Below are positions 7,171 to 9,334 of a DNA stretch of 9,334 nucleotides, piece by piece; positions within the stretch are counted from its first letter, which is position 1; each line of letters begins with the position of its first letter. Both the position numbers and the translations under genes were made by a program. This DNA is from Candidatus Cloacimonadota bacterium (GTDB lineage: Bacteria; Cloacimonadota; Cloacimonadia; Cloacimonadales; Cloacimonadaceae). The notes below the pieces were generated by a model. It worked only from the letters and a program-made list of their open reading frames with translations, did no database searches and had not been told where the DNA came from. The DNA is taken from positions 1 through 9,334 of the forward strand of contig JAQVMI010000054.1 of the NCBI GenBank assembly GCA_028703735.1, read 5' to 3'.

Positions 7171-7221
7171 GAAATTCTGCGAAATATTTATTTAAACTAC
7201 AATAAATAAAACACCCACAAA

Positions 7222-7227
7222 GGGAGG
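7222..7227 (+). promoter_or_regulatory. Strong ribosome binding site of the PEP carboxykinase gene
   Basis: GGGAGG is close to the full anti-Shine-Dalgarno complement and sits four bases before ATG 7232. It is one of the two strongest sites in the window (the other is before ntpK), in line with high expression. Confidence 0.75.
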
Positions 7228-7231
7228 AAAG

Positions 7232-8959
7232 ATGGCAAGCAAAAACAGTTCGGAATACTATACCAATTTAAAGGACATGTCTCCGATTCGCGCAATCGCC
7301 GAGACTTTGATGAACAACCACAACGTGCGCAAGGTAGATATTAAGGAAGCCTATGAAATGGCAAAAAAGCAGCCGGGTGTATGCATCACCGATCTGCCTA
7401 TTTATCCTGAATATGTGAAACTGCACAATCTTCCAGCCGATGCAAAAGTATTGAACGATTGCCATGGTAATATCATTGGTAGAACAGCCAAAGCCAGGCG
7501 TTTTTATCATCGCCTGAATGCAACTCAAAAGAATAAGCTGGAAGGCGATTTCCGCGAAGCAGTTTGGCAGATGGAACACTTTCCGCTTATCAAAGCTGAA
7601 GCTATTCTTGGTATGGATAAGGACTTGATGATCAAAGCCACCTTCATCACTACCGAAAGTGACGTGGCAAACCTGTACAACTGGCTGTTGAATTTTGCTC
7701 CTTACGAGCAGCTTAAAGATCAGTATGAATCCAGCCTAAAATTACCAATTCAGGATATCATCCTAATTGCCTTTAACGAATGGACTTGCAATGATGATTT
7801 TTACAACAACGTAGGTGCACCTCAGCTTGCCCTTGTGGACGAAAAGCATAACGTAATCGTAAATCTTGGCATGCGCTATTTTGGTGAACGCAAGAAAGGC
7901 ACCTTAACCCTTGCCTGGACATCCGGAATCAGGATTGGTATGGCTGCTTGCCACGGAGGAATCAAAGAACTTGATTTCACCACCTGCACGGATGCTAAAT
8001 ATCACAAGCTGGGAAAACGCTCCATCGCTTTTTACGGTTTATCCGGAACCGGCAAATCCAGCCATACAAATAACCACGATAATGCCGGAACCCTTCCGGC
8101 AGGTTTTTCCAAGGTAGTGCTTCACGATGATGCTTTCCAGATTGATCTGGAAAACAAGGTCTGCCGGGTTTGGGAACCTACTTTGTTCGATAAAACAGAT
8201 AGCCGTCCCATCGATCATCCGGATTGGAAATTTGCTCTGGCTTTGATGAACCATGCCACCTTGAATATTGATGGCAAACGTATTCCTGTTGGGCAAGATT
8301 TACGTAATTCCAATGGCAGAGCCCTGCTCGATCGCAGCCTTTTGGGTGAATATGTGAACCGTTGTGCTTTCCCCAAAGCCTTAGTCTGGCTGATGAAAGA
8401 TTCTGTGCTTCCTCCTGTGATTAAATGCACCAATAAACACCTTGCTATTGCAATGGGAGCAGCTTTGATGACCCAGCGTAACCGTGCCGAAAACGTTGCA
8501 GAAGAAGATCTTAACAAACTGGTTTTCGAACCTTTTGCAAATCCCTTCCGTGTTTACGAGCTTTATCGTGATGTGGATGCTTTCCTTGCTGTTGCAGATA
8601 ATGGAGCCGATTTCTATTGTTTCAATTCCCGCGGTTATTGGAAGGATTCGGACGATATCCTGGATGCAATACCACTTAAAACATCCCTAACCTTACAAAC
8701 CGCAATTTTAACCGATCAGATAAGCTGGGAACCCTGGGCTGCTTTACCCGGAGCAATGATTCCCACCCGCGAATCCATAGATGCAATCCTCCCGGGTTAT
8801 TACGATAAATATAATCCCGAAACACGCGGAAATAAAGCTGACTATCTTGCCCTTCTGCAAGACAGATTCAAGCAACGTCGTGATTACCTCTTGGGCAGTG
8901 ACCTTAAAGAAAAACCAGAAACTCAAGCTAAACTTGTGGATGCACTTCAGCTTAGCTAA
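7232..8959 (+). CDS. pckA: Phosphoenolpyruvate carboxykinase (ATP), divergent lineage
   Basis: This cytoplasmic enzyme interconverts oxaloacetate + ATP and PEP + CO2 + ADP; it serves gluconeogenesis or, in some anaerobes, CO2 fixation toward succinate with ATP gain. Family signs: GERKKG with K221/K222 and CHGG with H241 (equivalents of the lysine and histidine that bind manganese), the P-loop GLSGTGKSS (269-277, K275), and HDDAFQID (298-305) with the metal-binding aspartate pair. At 575 residues it is longer than the E. coli enzyme (540), mainly through an N-terminal extension. It also departs from the usual text: GKSS replaces GKTT, and CHGGI replaces the common MHCSAN. The family looks right, but it is probably a distant branch, so activity is inferred. 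A promoter, a strong ribosome site and a dedicated terminator make it a single-gene unit. Isoleucine codons are ATC or ATT until near the C-terminus, suggesting high expression. Confidence 0.85.
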   Translation: MASKNSSEYYTNLKDMSPIRAIAETLMNNHNVRKVDIKEAYEMAKKQPGVCITDLPIYPEYVKLHNLPADAKVLNDCHGNIIGRTAKARRFYHRLNATQKNKLEGDFREAVWQMEHFPLIKAEAILGMDKDLMIKATFITTESDVANLYNWLLNFAPYEQLKDQYESSLKLPIQDIILIAFNEWTCNDDFYNNVGAPQLALVDEKHNVIVNLGMRYFGERKKGTLTLAWTSGIRIGMAACHGGIKELDFTTCTDAKYHKLGKRSIAFYGLSGTGKSSHTNNHDNAGTLPAGFSKVVLHDDAFQIDLENKVCRVWEPTLFDKTDSRPIDHPDWKFALALMNHATLNIDGKRIPVGQDLRNSNGRALLDRSLLGEYVNRCAFPKALVWLMKDSVLPPVIKCTNKHLAIAMGAALMTQRNRAENVAEEDLNKLVFEPFANPFRVYELYRDVDAFLAVADNGADFYCFNSRGYWKDSDDILDAIPLKTSLTLQTAILTDQISWEPWAALPGAMIPTRESIDAILPGYYDKYNPETRGNKADYLALLQDRFKQRRDYLLGSDLKEKPETQAKLVDALQLS

Positions 8960-8987
8960 TAACTAAATAACAATACTTACAAACCAT

Positions 8988-9026
8988 AGCTGCGTAAGAT
9001 TTACTAATTTTACGCAGCTTTTTTTT
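8988..9026 (+). terminator. Intrinsic terminator of the PEP carboxykinase gene
   Basis: A 14-pair stem (8988-9001 with 9006-9019) has a four-base loop (TACT) and a run of eight T at 9019-9026. Ten of the outer pairs are perfect (AGCTGCGTAA with TTACGCAGCT) and one inner pair is G-U. It starts 29 bases after the pckA stop codon and is a classic rho-independent terminator. Confidence 0.95.
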
Positions 9027-9334
9027 ACAAGAATGATTCCTGGTTCATTGCTGCTTCTAATATTATCCACCATCTGTCCCTAAACTCACTCTGCAGTATC
9101 AAAAGTGGCTGAAAGGTAACTGCAAGGATACTGGAACCAGGCTGGTGATTGGAGGATTAATTCAGGCAGAAAGGGCTGCGCAAAAATGGAAACACCGTTT
9201 GTTCACCTTAAGCAAGGGTTTGACTTTCAACTGAAGCCTGTGAGATCAACGTGCTTACCTGTATCTAAATCGGCTTTAGTTGAGAGTTAAACAAAGGCTA
9301 TTTCCCAAGAGGGGTGGAAGGTTGATTTGTAGTG
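9027..9334. other. Non-coding stretch with several inverted repeats; no gene recognised
   Basis: No open frame here has a start codon plus a ribosome site, and none resembles a protein I know. The longest stop-free runs are about 58 codons on + (9061-9234, no ATG, GTG or TTG start) and about 43 codons on - (9156 to 9025). The stretch instead holds complementary segments: 9039-9046 with 9134-9141 (8 bases, perfect), 9092-9097 with 9119-9124 (6 bases, perfect), and a long 21-pair stem at 9218-9292. It could be a structured RNA, a dispersed intergenic repeat, a transposon remnant, or the leader of a gene beyond the right edge. Confidence 0.5.
9218..9292 (+). repeat. 21-base imperfect inverted repeat (stem-loop) with strand-specific wobble pairs
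   Basis: The arm at 9218-9238 pairs along its whole length with 9272-9292: 18 Watson-Crick pairs and three differences (9222/9288, 9226/9284, 9233/9277). On the + strand all three are G-U pairs; on the - strand they would be A-C mismatches. The 33-base loop can form a further short stem (GTGAG 9240-9244 with CTTAC 9254-9258, one G-U). No T-run follows, so it is not an intrinsic terminator. The pairing pattern favours an RNA function read rightward, though a mobile-element or repeat-family origin is equally open. Confidence 0.7.

Noticed and set aside
9025..9156. Open frame of about 43 codons on the - strand ending in the terminator T-run
   Set aside because: It is short, with a poor start context, and has no recognised similarity. 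Its composition (RDRWWIILEAAM) looks protein-like, but that is not enough to call a gene or pseudogene.
9061..9234. Open frame of about 58 codons on the + strand in the tail
   Set aside because: It has no usual start codon or ribosome site, no family resemblance, and its end overlaps the long stem. A remnant of an older gene cannot be excluded.
9027..9334. Tail as tmRNA, RNase P RNA, 6S RNA or a group II intron end
   Set aside because: I looked for the characteristic conserved segments of these RNAs and found none, so no known RNA class is assigned.

Overview
The window (9334 bases, moderately AT-rich) reads almost entirely rightward on the + strand. It looks like a normal chromosomal region of an anaerobic, probably Gram-negative bacterium with a V/A-type rather than F-type ATPase. 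My best guess is the Cloacimonadota or a neighbouring group (spirochaetes and Fibrobacteres are alternatives). The grounds are the I-then-K ATPase gene order, the serine-palmitoyltransferase-like enzyme, the divergent ATP-type PEP carboxykinase, and mixed ATG/TTG starts. This assignment is inference, because no rRNA or other phylogenetic marker lies in the window.

Layout. (1) Bases 1-2276 hold the end of a V/A-ATPase operon: subunit I (its first few codons lie off the left edge) and the proteolipid ring subunit K, followed by a hairpin at 2316-2348. Subunit K carries every side chain that binds sodium in the Enterococcus NtpK ring. (2) Bases 2507-7133 hold six closely packed genes, with gaps of 7-13 bases or a 1-base overlap: a small basic single-pass membrane protein of unknown function, SurE nucleotidase, Pcm protein-isoaspartate methyltransferase, a cyclic-nucleotide-binding-fold protein lacking a DNA-binding domain, an AI-2E/PerM-family membrane protein, and a serine-palmitoyltransferase-like PLP enzyme. 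They are very likely one operon, linking survival and repair functions to the membrane. (3) Bases 7142-8959 hold a monocistronic PEP carboxykinase gene with a good sigma-70-like promoter, a strong ribosome binding site and a textbook terminator at 8988-9026. (4) Bases 9027-9334 have no convincing gene. They contain several inverted repeats, including a 21-pair stem whose three non-Watson-Crick pairs are all G-U when read as + strand RNA.

How the parts may work together: PEP carboxykinase interconverts oxaloacetate and PEP with ATP/ADP, and the ATPase exchanges ATP for an ion gradient, probably sodium. The two flanking genes (ntpK, pckA) favour ATC for isoleucine, while surE in the middle operon favours ATA, so the flanks look highly expressed and the middle operon modestly expressed. 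I see no CRISPR array, tRNA, rRNA, phage gene or intact insertion sequence. The least explained parts are the structured tail and the six-gene operon.
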